In this document: positions 47,670 to 59,185 of the stretch, piece by piece | Layout of the letters: every line of letters starts with the position of its first letter | Position numbering within the stretch: the stretch's first letter is position 1 | Assembly (NCBI GenBank): GCA_020637295.1 | Contig: JACJWF010000011.1 | Span: forward strand, 62,001 to 126,000 | Source: Acidimicrobiaceae bacterium | GTDB lineage: Bacteria; Actinomycetota; Acidimicrobiia; Acidimicrobiales; Ilumatobacteraceae | DNA length: 64,000 bases | Reading direction: 5' to 3' | Program-made: the position numbers and the translations under genes | The notes under the pieces: generated by a model | Told to the model about the DNA's origin: nothing | Databases searched by the model: none | What the model saw: the letters and a program-made list of their open reading frames with translations, nothing else

Positions 47670-49790
47670 GTGGAACTGTCCGGTGGCTGGGTGGCGAGGG
47701 TCGCCGACGACGACGTGCGGCGCGACGGCGTGGGCCTGGACCACGACGACGCCGGCTGGCCCGAGGTGCAGGTACCGGGCCACTGGCGCAGCACGCCCGA
47801 GTTCGCCGAGACGGACGGCCCACTGCTCTACCGCCACCGCTTCCACCTGAGCCCGCCCGCCGACGGCGAACGCTGCTTCGTGACGCTCGACGGGGTGATG
47901 TACCAGGCCGACGTGTGGCTGGACGGCGCCTACCTGGGCGACCCCGAGGGCTACTTCTTCCCGCACAGCTTCGACATCACCGGCCTGGCGAGGCTGAGCG
48001 ACGAGCACGTGCTGGCGGTGGAGGTGGCCTGCCCGCCGCAACGCCAGCCGAACGCCAAGCGCACCATCACCGGCGTGCTGCAGCACTCCGACATGATCGA
48101 CCCGGCCTGGAACCCGGGCGGCCTGTGGCGTCCCGTGCGGGTGGAGCGCACCGGCCCGGCGCGTATCGACCGCCTCCGTGTGCTGTGCCGCGACGCCAAC
48201 GACGCCCGTGCCCACCTGCGCCTGCATGCCCGGCTGGACTCCGACGTGGCGCGCACGGTGCTGATCCGCACCTCGGTGGACGGGGCGACGCTGGCCGAGC
48301 AGTCCACCACCCTCGCTGCCGGGCTGAACGAGGTGGACTGGGACGTCGACATCAACGACCCCCGCCTGTGGTGGCCCTGGAGTCTCGGCCCCCAGCATCT
48401 CACCGAAGTGCAGGTGGAGGTGCTGGTGGACGGCGCCGCCAGCCATGCCCGCACCGTTCGCACCGGGATGCGCGAGGTTGGGGTGGAGAACTGGGTGTTC
48501 TCGGTGAACGGCGAGCGGCTGTTCGTGAAGGGCGCCAACCTCGCGCCCACCCGACGCGCCCTGGCCGACGCCACACCCGAACAGGTGCACCGCGACGTGG
48601 CCTTGGCCCGCGAGGCAGGGCTGGACCTCCTGCGCGTCCGCGGGCACGTCGGGCGCGACGAGTTGTACGACGCCGCCGACGAACTGGGCGTGCTGCTCTG
48701 GCAGGACTTCCCGCTGCAGTGGGGATACGCCCGGTCGATCCGCAAGCAAGCCGTGCGCCAGGCCCGCGAGGCCGTGGACCATCTGGGCCACCACCCGTCG
48801 ATCGCGCTGTGGTGCGCTCACAGCGACCCTGCGCCCGGCGCAGAGCGCCGCGCCGAGACCGGCCGCTCGTTCGGCCGCACGCTGCTGGCCCAGCAACGGC
48901 CGACCTGGAACACGGCGGTGCTCGACGGGTGGGTGAAGCGGGCCTTCGAGTCCGCCGATGAAAGCCGGCCCACCGTGGCCCACAGCGGCGTCGCCCCCCA
49001 CCTGCCCCAACTGTCCGGTACGGACAGCCACCTGTTCTTCGGCTGGTTCCACGGCGAGGCTGCGGACCTGGCCGGCTTCGCCGCCACCGTGCCGCGCATG
49101 GTCCGCTTCGTCGGCGAGTTCGGCGCCCAGGCCGTGCCGGACTCCGCCGGCTTCATGGAACCGCACCGCTGGCCGGAACTCGCCTGGGAGGCGTTGGTGG
49201 ACCACCACGGCCTGCAACTGGAGCAGATGGAGGCCCACACCCCGCGGGCCGAGCACTTCTCGTTCGACTCCTGGCGCGACGCCACCCAGCATTACCAGGC
49301 CGACGTGCTGCGGCGGCAGATCGAGACCCTGCGGCGGCTGAAGTATCGGCCCACTGGTGGCTTCTGCTTCCTCGCCTGGAACGACGCCCAGCCGTCGGTG
49401 TCGTGGAGCGTGCTGGACCACGAGCGGCACCCGAAACTGGCGTACCACGCGGTGGCCGACGCCTGCCGCCCGGTGATCGTGGTCGCCGACACGCTGCCTG
49501 CCGAGGTGGCCGCAGGCGACGCACTGGCGCTGGACGTGCACGTGGTCAACGACCTGCACCACCCGCTGGACGACATCCGCTGCACCGCCGCGCTGCGCTG
49601 GCCCGGTGGCGGGCACCAGTGGGCATGGACGGGCAGCGTGCCCCCCGACGACTGCGTGCGGGTGGGGATGGTGCGCTTCGTGGTGCCCGACACTGCCGGC
49701 GAACTGTGGCTGGACCTGACGTTGGAGCACGCCGAGACCACGGCCACCAACCGCTACACCAGCCGGCTGGCCAGCAGGGTGGGCGACTGA
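47670..49790 (+). CDS. glycoside hydrolase family 2 (beta-mannosidase-like) protein
   Basis: The 706-residue protein has the GH2 jelly-roll N-terminus (WPEVQVPGHW; RHRFHL), immunoglobulin-like domain and TIM-barrel with GVLLWQDFPLQWGY. The presumed nucleophile is the Glu in VGEFGAQAVP, but the acid/base motif expected as LWCGNNE reads LWCAHSDP, so the Glu is replaced. It may be a poor or non-catalytic hydrolase. The GTG start at 47670 is 8 nt after TACGCT; the frame extends upstream only as antisense of the AAA+ gene. There is no signal peptide. Confidence 0.82.
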   Translation: MELSGGWVARVADDDVRRDGVGLDHDDAGWPEVQVPGHWRSTPEFAETDGPLLYRHRFHLSPPADGERCFVTLDGVMYQADVWLDGAYLGDPEGYFFPHSFDITGLARLSDEHVLAVEVACPPQRQPNAKRTITGVLQHSDMIDPAWNPGGLWRPVRVERTGPARIDRLRVLCRDANDARAHLRLHARLDSDVARTVLIRTSVDGATLAEQSTTLAAGLNEVDWDVDINDPRLWWPWSLGPQHLTEVQVEVLVDGAASHARTVRTGMREVGVENWVFSVNGERLFVKGANLAPTRRALADATPEQVHRDVALAREAGLDLLRVRGHVGRDELYDAADELGVLLWQDFPLQWGYARSIRKQAVRQAREAVDHLGHHPSIALWCAHSDPAPGAERRAETGRSFGRTLLAQQRPTWNTAVLDGWVKRAFESADESRPTVAHSGVAPHLPQLSGTDSHLFFGWFHGEAADLAGFAATVPRMVRFVGEFGAQAVPDSAGFMEPHRWPELAWEALVDHHGLQLEQMEAHTPRAEHFSFDSWRDATQHYQADVLRRQIETLRRLKYRPTGGFCFLAWNDAQPSVSWSVLDHERHPKLAYHAVADACRPVIVVADTLPAEVAAGDALALDVHVVNDLHHPLDDIRCTAALRWPGGGHQWAWTGSVPPDDCVRVGMVRFVVPDTAGELWLDLTLEHAETTATNRYTSRLASRVGD

Positions 49791-49796
49791 GCCGGG

Positions 49797-50621
49797 TCAG
49801 CGGGCCAGCAAGGCGTCGACGGCCTTCTCCGCCGACGTGACGCCCGGGACGTCCACCCCTTCCAGACGGCTGAGGTAGGTGATCGACACCTCGCCGGCCT
49901 CCACGGCGCCACCGTCGGTCTCCACCGGCAGTTCCACGGGCTCGCCGTACGACATCCGCACGTAGTAGGCGCCTTCGTGGCCCTCCTTCGGCTCCATCGA
50001 CGCCGAGGCCATGGAACGCGGGATGCCCCGGCCCACCGAGGTGCGCCGCCAGCCCTTGATCTCCGCCAGCGGCAGATTGGGCACGTTGACGTTGAGGGCA
50101 ACCGGGTCGGCCGGCGGGTCGGCGATGAGGCCGCCGACCACGCTGGAGGCCACGTCGGCGGCGGTGTCCCAGATCTGCCCCTTGACCATTTCGTCCCAGC
50201 CCTGGCCCTCCACGCCGAACCCGGCCACGGCCTGGCTGACGGCCACGCCGCTGATGCCGCCGAGGCGACCGGTGAGCACGGCACCGATGGTGCCCGAGTG
50301 GTAGACGGAGCGGCCGACGTTGGCGCCCGGGTTGATGCCCGACACCACGAGATCGAACGGTGCCCCGAACAGACCGAGCCGGGCGAACAGCACGCACAGC
50401 GCGGGCGGCCCGTTGAGCGTCCACGCCTCGGCCACCCCGTCCACCTGCACCCGGCGCACTTCCGGCTGCAACAGGTGCAGCGCGCCCACGGCCGCGCCGG
50501 CGCCGGAGAACTCGCGGTCCGGCGCCACCAGCACCACGTCGCCGTGCACCGCCATGGCCCGGGCCAGCACGTGCAGGCCCACGGAGTCGATGCCGTCGTC
50601 GTTGGTGACCAGGATTCGCAT
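49797..50621 (-). CDS. surE: 5'/3'-nucleotidase SurE
   Basis: The 274-residue phosphatase has the metal-binding NDDGI at residues 7-11, DREFSGAGA, LVVSGINPGANVG and HSGTIGAVL, the SurE hallmarks. It dephosphorylates nucleoside monophosphates with a divalent metal. The ATG at 50621 is 7 nt after TAGAAC. A PHO-box-like repeat sits immediately upstream of that hexamer, suggesting phosphate control. Confidence 0.94.
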   Translation of the reverse strand: MRILVTNDDGIDSVGLHVLARAMAVHGDVVLVAPDREFSGAGAAVGALHLLQPEVRRVQVDGVAEAWTLNGPPALCVLFARLGLFGAPFDLVVSGINPGANVGRSVYHSGTIGAVLTGRLGGISGVAVSQAVAGFGVEGQGWDEMVKGQIWDTAADVASSVVGGLIADPPADPVALNVNVPNLPLAEIKGWRRTSVGRGIPRSMASASMEPKEGHEGAYYVRMSYGEPVELPVETDGGAVEAGEVSITYLSRLEGVDVPGVTSAEKAVDALLAR

Positions 50622-50643
50622 GCCCACCGTTCTACCCCGAACG

Positions 50644-50661
50644 GGTGAACGGGAGGTGACC
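50644..50661 (-). promoter_or_regulatory. PHO-box-like repeat upstream of surE
   Basis: On the minus strand GGTCACC-TCCC-GTTCACC has the same 11-bp period as the pstS PHO box. It lies 9 bp upstream of the -10-like TAGAAC, at the position of the -35 element. Confidence 0.55.
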
Positions 50662-50678
50662 GGAGTGTGGCACCCCTG

Positions 50679-51452
50679 TCAGATCTGGCTGATCAGCTTG
50701 CGGTTCTTGAACTTGGCCTTGCGGTAGTCGCGGTGCATCAGGGCGATGACGTCGATGCTGATGCTCTTCGGGCAGGCCGCCTCGCACTCGCCGTGGTTGG
50801 TGCACGAACCGAAGTACTCGTCCATCGTTTCGACCATGGCTTCCACCCGGCTCCAGCGCTCCGGCTGGCCCTGCGGCAGCAGGTTGAGGTGGCTCACCTT
50901 GGCGGCGGTGAACAGGTTCGCCGCACCGTTGGGGCAGGCCGCCACACAGGCGCCGCAACCGATGCACTCGGCGGCGTCCATCGCCGCGTCGGCCACCGGC
51001 TTGGGCACCGGGATGATGTTGGCGTCCGGCGCACCTCCGGTGGGAGCGGTGATGAAGCCGCCGGCCTCCACGATGCGATCCAGCGGCGAGCGGTCGACCA
51101 TCAGGTCCTTGATGATCGGGAAGGCGGTGGCCCGCCACGGCTCCACGATGATCTCGTCGCCGCTCTTGAACTTGCGCATGTGCAACTGGCAGGTGGCGGT
51201 ACCGCGCTGCGGGCCATGGGCCTGGCCGTCGATCATCAGCGAGCACGTGCCGCAGATGCCTTCGCGGCAGTCGTGGTCGAAGACGATGGCTTCCTTGCCT
51301 TCGTCGATCAGGCGCTCGTTGAGCACGTCGAGCATCTCCAGGAAGGAGGCCTCGTCGCTGATCGACTCGATGCGGTAACGCTCGAAGTGGCCCGCGTCGT
51401 CCGGGCCGCTCTGCCGCCAGATCGTGAGGGTGAGGTTCTCGAGATGGCTCAC
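50679..51452 (-). CDS. sdhB: succinate dehydrogenase iron-sulfur subunit
   Basis: The 257-residue subunit has the [2Fe-2S] ligands in DCREGICGTCSL and DGQAHGPQ, then the [4Fe-4S]/[3Fe-4S] clusters in CIGCGACVAACPNGA and CTNHGECEAACPKSI. It passes electrons from SdhA to the membrane quinone. The GTG start overlaps the sdhA stop (GTGA). The sequence style, with the large SdhA and cytochrome b558, points to the menaquinone-linked type B complex. Confidence 0.95.
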   Translation of the reverse strand: MSHLENLTLTIWRQSGPDDAGHFERYRIESISDEASFLEMLDVLNERLIDEGKEAIVFDHDCREGICGTCSLMIDGQAHGPQRGTATCQLHMRKFKSGDEIIVEPWRATAFPIIKDLMVDRSPLDRIVEAGGFITAPTGGAPDANIIPVPKPVADAAMDAAECIGCGACVAACPNGAANLFTAAKVSHLNLLPQGQPERWSRVEAMVETMDEYFGSCTNHGECEAACPKSISIDVIALMHRDYRKAKFKNRKLISQI

Positions 51453-53371
51453 TTGTAGCTCCGCTTCGCGAGGTGGATGACTTCGTACTGCAGCTCTTCC
51501 TGGTGGCGGACGGCGTTCATCGGATCGCCGGTCCATTCCCAGGCCGCGACATGGGCGAAGTTGTCGTCGTCGCGCTGGGCCTCGCCCTCTTCGTCCTGGT
51601 ACTCGGCCCGGAAGTGGCCGCCGCAACTCTCGTTGCGTTCCAGTGCGTCGCGGCACATCAGCATCCCGAGCTGGAAGAAGTCGTCCACGCGGCCGGCCTT
51701 CTCCAGCGTCTGGTTGATGCTCTGCCCATCGCCGGTGACCTTGAGGTCCGACTGGAACTCCTCGTACAGGGCGGGCAGCTCGGACAGCGCCGTCTGCAGG
51801 CCCTCGGCCGTGCGCTCCATGCCGCAGTGGGTCCAGATGATCTTGCCCAGCTCACGGTGGAACCAGTCCGGCGAGCGGCTGCCCTTGTTGTCCAGGTAGC
51901 GGCTGAAGCGGGCACCGGCCTCTTCCTCCGCCGCCTTGAACGCCGGGTGGTCGGTGCCGGGGATCGGCTGGTTGAGCATCGGGGCCAGGTAGTTGCCGAT
52001 GGTGTACGGCAGCACGAAATAGCCATCGGCCAGGCCCTGCATGAGCGCAGAGGCGCCCAGGCGGTTGGCGCCGTGGTCGCTGAAGTTGGCCTCGCCGGCG
52101 GAGTACAGGCCGGGCACGGTGGTCATCAGCTCGTAGTCCACCCACAGGCCACCCATCGTGTAGTGGCTGGCCGGGTAGATGCGCATCGGCACGTCGTACG
52201 GGTTCTCGCCGGTGATCCGCTCGTACATGTCGAACAGGTTCCCGTAGCGCTCCTTCACCACCTCCTTGCCGAGGCGGTTGATCGCATCGGAGAAGTCCAG
52301 GTAGACGCCGTTCTTGAGGGGGCCGACGCCGCGGCCGCTGTCCACCGCCCGCTTGGCGGCGCGCGAGGAGATGTCGCGGGGCGCCAGGTTGCCGAAGCTG
52401 GGGTACAGGCGCTCCAGGTAGTAGTCGCGCTCGCCCTCCGGGATCTGGGCCGCCGCCCGCTCGTCGCCCACGGCGCTGGGCACCCACACCCGGCCGTCGT
52501 TGCGCAGGCTCTCGCTCATCAGCGTGAGCTTCGACTGGGTGTCGTCGGCCTGCGGGATGCAGGTGGGGTGGATCTGGGTGTAGCACGGGTTGGCGAACGC
52601 CGCACCCTTCCGGTGCGCCCGCCACGCTGCGGTGACGTTGCAGGCCATCGCGTTGGTGGACAGGAAGAACACGTTGCCGTAGCCACCGGTGGCCAGCACC
52701 ACGGCGTGGCCGGCGTGGCTGCGGATCTCGCCGGTGACGAGGTCGCGGGTGACGATGCCGGCCGCCCGGCCGTCCACCGTGACGACATCCAGCATCTCCA
52801 CCCGGTTCCACAGCTTCACGCCGCCCAGGCCGATCTGCCGGGCGAGCTGCTGGTAGGCGCCGAGGAGGAGCTGCTGGCCTGTCTGGCCACGGGCGTAGAA
52901 CGTGCGCTGCAGCTGGGCGCCGCCGAAGCTGCGGGTGTCCAGCAGGCCACCGTATTCGCGGGCGAACGGCACGCCCTGGGCCACCATCTGGTCGATGATG
53001 TTCACGCTCACCTGGGCCAGGCGGTACACGTTGGCCTCGCGGGAGCGGAAGTCGCCGCCCTTGATGGTGTCGTAGAACAGGCGGTAGATGCTGTCGCCGT
53101 CGCCGCGGTAGTTCTTCGCCGCGTTGATGCCGCCCTGGGCGGCGATGGAGTGGGCACGCCGCGGCGAGTCGTGGAAGGTGAAGACCTCCACGTCGTAGCC
53201 GAGTTCGGCCATGGTGGCCGCGGCCGAGGCGCCGGCCAGGCCGGACCCGACGATCAGCACCTTGAACTTGCGCTTGTTGTTGGGGTTGACCAGCTTGAGG
53301 TTGGCCTTGTAGTTGTCCCACTTGTCGGCGATGGGGCCGGCGGGGCTCTTGCTCTCCAGGTTGACGGTCAT
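51449..53371 (-). CDS. sdhA: succinate dehydrogenase flavoprotein subunit
   Basis: The 640-residue flavoprotein has an N-terminal FAD-binding GSGLAGASAAATMAELGY, the covalent-FAD histidine region RRAHSIAAQGGINAAKNY, and the active-site region HPTCIPQ, with SHYTMGGLWVDYELMT further on. It oxidises succinate to fumarate in the cytoplasmic face of the complex. Length and motifs match the Bacillus/Bacteroidetes-like type. It follows sdhC with a short gap and overlaps sdhB. Confidence 0.96.
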   Translation of the reverse strand: MTVNLESKSPAGPIADKWDNYKANLKLVNPNNKRKFKVLIVGSGLAGASAAATMAELGYDVEVFTFHDSPRRAHSIAAQGGINAAKNYRGDGDSIYRLFYDTIKGGDFRSREANVYRLAQVSVNIIDQMVAQGVPFAREYGGLLDTRSFGGAQLQRTFYARGQTGQQLLLGAYQQLARQIGLGGVKLWNRVEMLDVVTVDGRAAGIVTRDLVTGEIRSHAGHAVVLATGGYGNVFFLSTNAMACNVTAAWRAHRKGAAFANPCYTQIHPTCIPQADDTQSKLTLMSESLRNDGRVWVPSAVGDERAAAQIPEGERDYYLERLYPSFGNLAPRDISSRAAKRAVDSGRGVGPLKNGVYLDFSDAINRLGKEVVKERYGNLFDMYERITGENPYDVPMRIYPASHYTMGGLWVDYELMTTVPGLYSAGEANFSDHGANRLGASALMQGLADGYFVLPYTIGNYLAPMLNQPIPGTDHPAFKAAEEEAGARFSRYLDNKGSRSPDWFHRELGKIIWTHCGMERTAEGLQTALSELPALYEEFQSDLKVTGDGQSINQTLEKAGRVDDFFQLGMLMCRDALERNESCGGHFRAEYQDEEGEAQRDDDNFAHVAAWEWTGDPMNAVRHQEELQYEVIHLAKRSYK

Positions 53372-53377
53372 CTCAGG

Positions 53378-54151
53378 TCACTCCCCCACGATCCCGGCGA
53401 GCACGGCGATCGGGAAACTCACGTTGGCCACCACGATGAGGGTGGCGATCCCCACGGCGATGTGGCGGCGCCACTGCTTGAACTTCGGGTTGTTCCAGCC
53501 CATGGACTGGAACAGGCTCCAGATGCCGTGGAACAGGTGGGTACCCAGCGCGATGTTGGCGATGATGTACAGCACCGACACCGGCACGCGGTTGAAACTG
53601 CGCACCACGTTGGCGTAGGCCTGGCCGCGCACGAACTCGCCGTCGGCGGCCGCCGCACCCCAGTTGTTGGCGAAGCCCCACGTGAGGTCGGCCAGGTGCC
53701 AGAGCACGAAGAGGAACACGATGACGCCCGTCCAGCGCATGGTGCGGCTGGCGAAGTTGGCGATCTGGTAGTCGCGCGGCCCCTGGTACTTCACCGAGCG
53801 GGCCTTGCGGTTCAGCGCCGTGAGGCTGGCGGCGGCGTGGATGTGCAGCACCACGGCGCCGAGCAGGCCGAGGCGCAGCAGCCACAGCACGACGGTCCGC
53901 GGCAGGATCGGCACCAGCAACTCGCGCAGGAACTCGGCGTAGTGGTCGAAGTCCTCCTGGCCGAGGTACATCTTGAGGTTGCCGATCATGTGGACGAACA
54001 CGAAGCCCACGAGCATGAGACCGGTGACGGCCATGACGTACTTCTTCCCCACCGCGGTGCGGTAGAGATCGAGGACGAAGAGCTTCGGACGCTTCTTCGG
54101 TGTGACGGCGGTGCCCGAGACGGGCCCGCGCGTCTGGATTGCCTGTGCCAT
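53378..54151 (-). CDS. sdhC: succinate dehydrogenase cytochrome b558 subunit
   Basis: The 257-residue protein has five membrane segments and several histidines suited to two hemes (VFVHMIGN; VVLHIHAAAS; VLWHLADL; LGTHLFHG), the pattern of the single-subunit anchor of type B succinate:menaquinone reductases. AGGAAAGG precedes the ATG at 54151. There is no sdhD, as expected for this type. Confidence 0.92.
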   Translation of the reverse strand: MAQAIQTRGPVSGTAVTPKKRPKLFVLDLYRTAVGKKYVMAVTGLMLVGFVFVHMIGNLKMYLGQEDFDHYAEFLRELLVPILPRTVVLWLLRLGLLGAVVLHIHAAASLTALNRKARSVKYQGPRDYQIANFASRTMRWTGVIVFLFVLWHLADLTWGFANNWGAAAADGEFVRGQAYANVVRSFNRVPVSVLYIIANIALGTHLFHGIWSLFQSMGWNNPKFKQWRRHIAVGIATLIVVANVSFPIAVLAGIVGE

Positions 54152-54317
54152 CGGCGACGGCCTTTCCTGTACGGGGACGGTGTACCGCCTGGGAACCGTA
54201 GCCCTCTGCGGCGCGGCACGGAAAGGTCGTCGGCTGCACCGAAACTCAATACACTCTCCACGTTTGCCCAAACCCGCGTGGCAATGAGGCCGCGCCCGAG
54301 ATCCGGGGAGATCACCG

Positions 54318-56675
<2,358 letters not shown>

Positions 56676-56697
56676 CGCCTCACACCTGATTCCTAAC

Positions 56698-56724
56698 GGA
56701 GCCCGGGCCTCGTGCCCGGGCTCC
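56698..56724 (+). terminator. rho-independent terminator of hppA
   Basis: GGAGCCCGGGC and GCCCGGGCTCC form a perfect 11-bp stem around the 5-nt loop CTCGT, followed by GGCCGTTTT. Confidence 0.85.
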
Positions 56725-56753
56725 GGCCGTTTTCACGGGTAGCGTGCTGCCCC

Positions 56754-57410
56754 GTGCTGGCATTGCTGGATTTCGCGAACGAGTGGGTGAAGAAGGGCGG
56801 GCTGATCGTCCTCGGGCTGATCGTCTTTGCCGAGTCGGGCCTGCTGGTGGGGTTCTTCCTCCCGGGCGACTCGCTGCTGTTCTTCGCCGGCTTCCTGTCC
56901 AGCGAGGCGGGCGGCAACACCCTGCCGGCGCTGCCGTGGGTGGCGCTCGCCTGCGCGGCCGCGGCGGTCGTCGGCGACCAGGTGGGCTACATGATCGGTG
57001 CCAAGTTCGGCCCGGCCCTGTTCGACCGCCCGCAGAGCCGCCTGTTCCACCCGGACCATGTGCGCAAGGCGGAGGCCTTCTTCGCCAAGCACGGCTCGAA
57101 GACCATCGTGTTGGCCCGCTTCGTGCCGATCGTGCGCACGTTCGTGCCCACCGTGGCAGGCGTGTCCAAGATGCACTACCGCACCTTCGTCACGTTCAAT
57201 GTCATCGGCGGCGTGCTGTGGGGGGCCGGCGTCACGACACTCGGCTACTTCCTCGGCGAGATCGAAGTGGTGAAGAACAACATCGAGATCGCGGCCATCA
57301 TCATCGTCGCCGTCTCCGTGCTGCCCGTCGCCATCGAACTGTGGCGACACCGCCGGGCTGCTGCCGCCGCCACGACGGGCGACGCCGTCACCGCTTCGAC
57401 ACCGGACTGA
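56754..57410 (+). CDS. DedA/SNARE-associated family membrane protein
   Basis: The 218-residue protein has the DedA core: LIVFAESGLLVGFFLPGDSLLFFAGF, then GDQVGYMIGAKFGPALF and RFVPIVRTFVPTVAGVSKM, with the conserved E, D and R residues. The family acts as a transporter or scramblase-like protein, including undecaprenyl-phosphate or phosphatidylethanolamine flipping. The GTG at 56754 was chosen because TAGCGT lies 8 nt before it; an earlier in-frame ATG is inside the terminator. Confidence 0.9.
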   Translation: MLALLDFANEWVKKGGLIVLGLIVFAESGLLVGFFLPGDSLLFFAGFLSSEAGGNTLPALPWVALACAAAAVVGDQVGYMIGAKFGPALFDRPQSRLFHPDHVRKAEAFFAKHGSKTIVLARFVPIVRTFVPTVAGVSKMHYRTFVTFNVIGGVLWGAGVTTLGYFLGEIEVVKNNIEIAAIIIVAVSVLPVAIELWRHRRAAAAATTGDAVTASTPD

Positions 57411-57456
57411 CACGCGCCTGCGGGAACCGTGCCCGCCGTCACCTCGTCGGACGGCC

Positions 57457-58488
57457 ATGGCACGCGTGAACAACGTCCAACGAGGGTCTGCTGCCGCCCT
57501 CATCCTGCTGCTCGCCGTCGCTTCGTGCGGCAGCGATGACAGCACGAGCAGCGCACCGACGGCGCCGGGCCAGGTCGTCACCGACCAGCCCGCCGCTGAG
57601 ACCAGCCCCGTGGGAGGGGACCGTTCGCTCAGTGGTGGCGGGGAGGCCACCACCGAGCCCGATCAGGTGGGGGTCCCGTCCGTGGGCACGTCCACCGGGG
57701 GCACGCCGGCCGACGGCCGCCTCCTGGTGATCACCATGGACGTCGGGCTCGAGGTGGCCGACGTGGCCGCCGCCGTCGACCCCGTGGTGGCCCTGGCCGA
57801 GCGGCACGGTGGGCAGCTGTACAACAGCGACCTGCACCTCGCCGACCCGGCGCAGGCCGGGGGCACCCTGGTGTTCAAGCTGCCGCCGGCCGAAGCCACG
57901 CCGTTCATCACCGCGCTCGGTGAAGGCATCGGCCGACGCGTCAGCCTCACCGGCAGCACCGACGACGTCACCTCACAGCTCACCGACCTGGCGGCCCGTA
58001 TCGCCACGGCGAGGGCCAGCGTCGAGTCCGTGCAGGCGCTGCTGGCGCAGGCCGAGGATCTCGGCGACGTCATCCTGCTGGAGGGTGAGCTGACCACACG
58101 GCAGACGATGCTGGAGCAACTGCTGGCGCAGCAGCGCAACCTGCAGTCGCTGGTGTCGTTGGCCACCGTCACGGTCACCCTGTCCGCTGCACCCGTGGAG
58201 GAAGTTGCACCGCCGGCCGAGCCGACCCACGAGGACGGCATCGGCGACGCGTTCGCCAAGGGCTGGCGGGCCTTCCTCGCCGCGCTCACGGCCGTGGTGC
58301 TGTTCCTCGGTTACACCGGGCCGTTCCTGGTGGTGCTGGGTGTGGCGCTGTGGGTGACGCTGCGGGTCAATCGCCGCCTGGCGAGTCGGCCACGAAGTCG
58401 ATCAGTTGCTCCACCGCCCCCACCAGCTCCGGCCGCAGGTCCGCGAACGAGCGCACCTGATTTCGAAGACGCGGCCAGTAGCCGTTGA
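57457..58488 (+). CDS. DUF4349 lipoprotein
   Basis: The 343-residue protein has a lipoprotein signal (AAALILLLAVASC), a Thr/Ser/Gly-rich linker, the DUF4349 coiled-coil domain with ITMDVGLEVADVAAAV and LTDLAARIATARASVESVQ, then a C-terminal membrane helix (ALTAVVLFLGYTGPFLVVLGV) and a Pro/Arg-rich tail. The family function is unknown. The final 40 residues are encoded by DNA that also encodes the C-terminus of the convergent DUF3097 gene, a 122-bp antisense overlap. Confidence 0.83.
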   Translation: MARVNNVQRGSAAALILLLAVASCGSDDSTSSAPTAPGQVVTDQPAAETSPVGGDRSLSGGGEATTEPDQVGVPSVGTSTGGTPADGRLLVITMDVGLEVADVAAAVDPVVALAERHGGQLYNSDLHLADPAQAGGTLVFKLPPAEATPFITALGEGIGRRVSLTGSTDDVTSQLTDLAARIATARASVESVQALLAQAEDLGDVILLEGELTTRQTMLEQLLAQQRNLQSLVSLATVTVTLSAAPVEEVAPPAEPTHEDGIGDAFAKGWRAFLAALTAVVLFLGYTGPFLVVLGVALWVTLRVNRRLASRPRSRSVAPPPPPAPAAGPRTSAPDFEDAASSR

Positions 58489-59185
58489 TGTCGGTGCCCA
58501 GTGCCGCGCACATGCCCTCCTTCCAGGGCATGCTGCGCGGCACGTCGGGCCATTCCGTCAGCCCCATCACCCGGGGCCACACCGCCGCCCAGACGTCCAC
58601 GAACGGATGCCCGGTGACCAGCACGTGCGGGCCGCTCACCGCCGCCGCCAACCGGGACTCCTTGCTGCCCGGCACCAGATGGTCCAGCAGCACGCCCAGG
58701 CGACGATGCGGCCCGGGGGCGAACTCGCGCACCGCTGCCACCAGGTCGTCGGCGCCGTGCAGGGGTTCCACCACGATGCCCAGTTCCCGCAGGTCGTCGC
58801 CCCACACGTGCTCCAGCAGTTCGGCGTCGTGACGGCCCTCCACCCAGATCCGGCTGGCCGCAGCGACCCGAGCGACAGCCGGCCCGGAGGCGGCGACCGA
58901 CCCACTGGCGGTGACCCGCGGCCGCGGGGCTGCGGCCGCGGTGGGCGCCGGCCGCACCAGCGTGACCGGCTTGCCCTCCAGGAGGAAGCCGCCCGGCTTC
59001 AGCAGGAACTGGCGATCCCGGCCGTGACGGTCGCGCAGCGTCACCGCCCGCGCGTCGAGCTTCACCACCTCGCCGCAGAAGCCGCTGGCGCGATCCTCCA
59101 CCACCAACCCGGCACTGGCCGGCACGGACGGGTAGGCCGGGGCTCGGCGCTGCTGTTCGAACTCGTCGAGGATGTCGCGGGTCAT
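58367..59185 (-). CDS. DUF3097 family protein
   Basis: The 272-residue protein resembles the actinobacterial DUF3097 family: RASGFCGEVVKLDARAVTLRDRHG in two stretches, SRIWVEGRHDAELLEHVWGDDLR and LVTGHPFVDVWAAVWP. The GRHDAELLEHVWGDDLR part recalls a Toprim-like acidic site. The function is unknown. The ATG overlaps the stop of the upstream gene (ATGA). Its last 122 bp overlap the DUF4349 gene in antisense. Confidence 0.85.
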   Translation of the reverse strand: MTRDILDEFEQQRRAPAYPSVPASAGLVVEDRASGFCGEVVKLDARAVTLRDRHGRDRQFLLKPGGFLLEGKPVTLVRPAPTAAAAPRPRVTASGSVAASGPAVARVAAASRIWVEGRHDAELLEHVWGDDLRELGIVVEPLHGADDLVAAVREFAPGPHRRLGVLLDHLVPGSKESRLAAAVSGPHVLVTGHPFVDVWAAVWPRVMGLTEWPDVPRSMPWKEGMCAALGTDINGYWPRLRNQVRSFADLRPELVGAVEQLIDFVADSPGGD

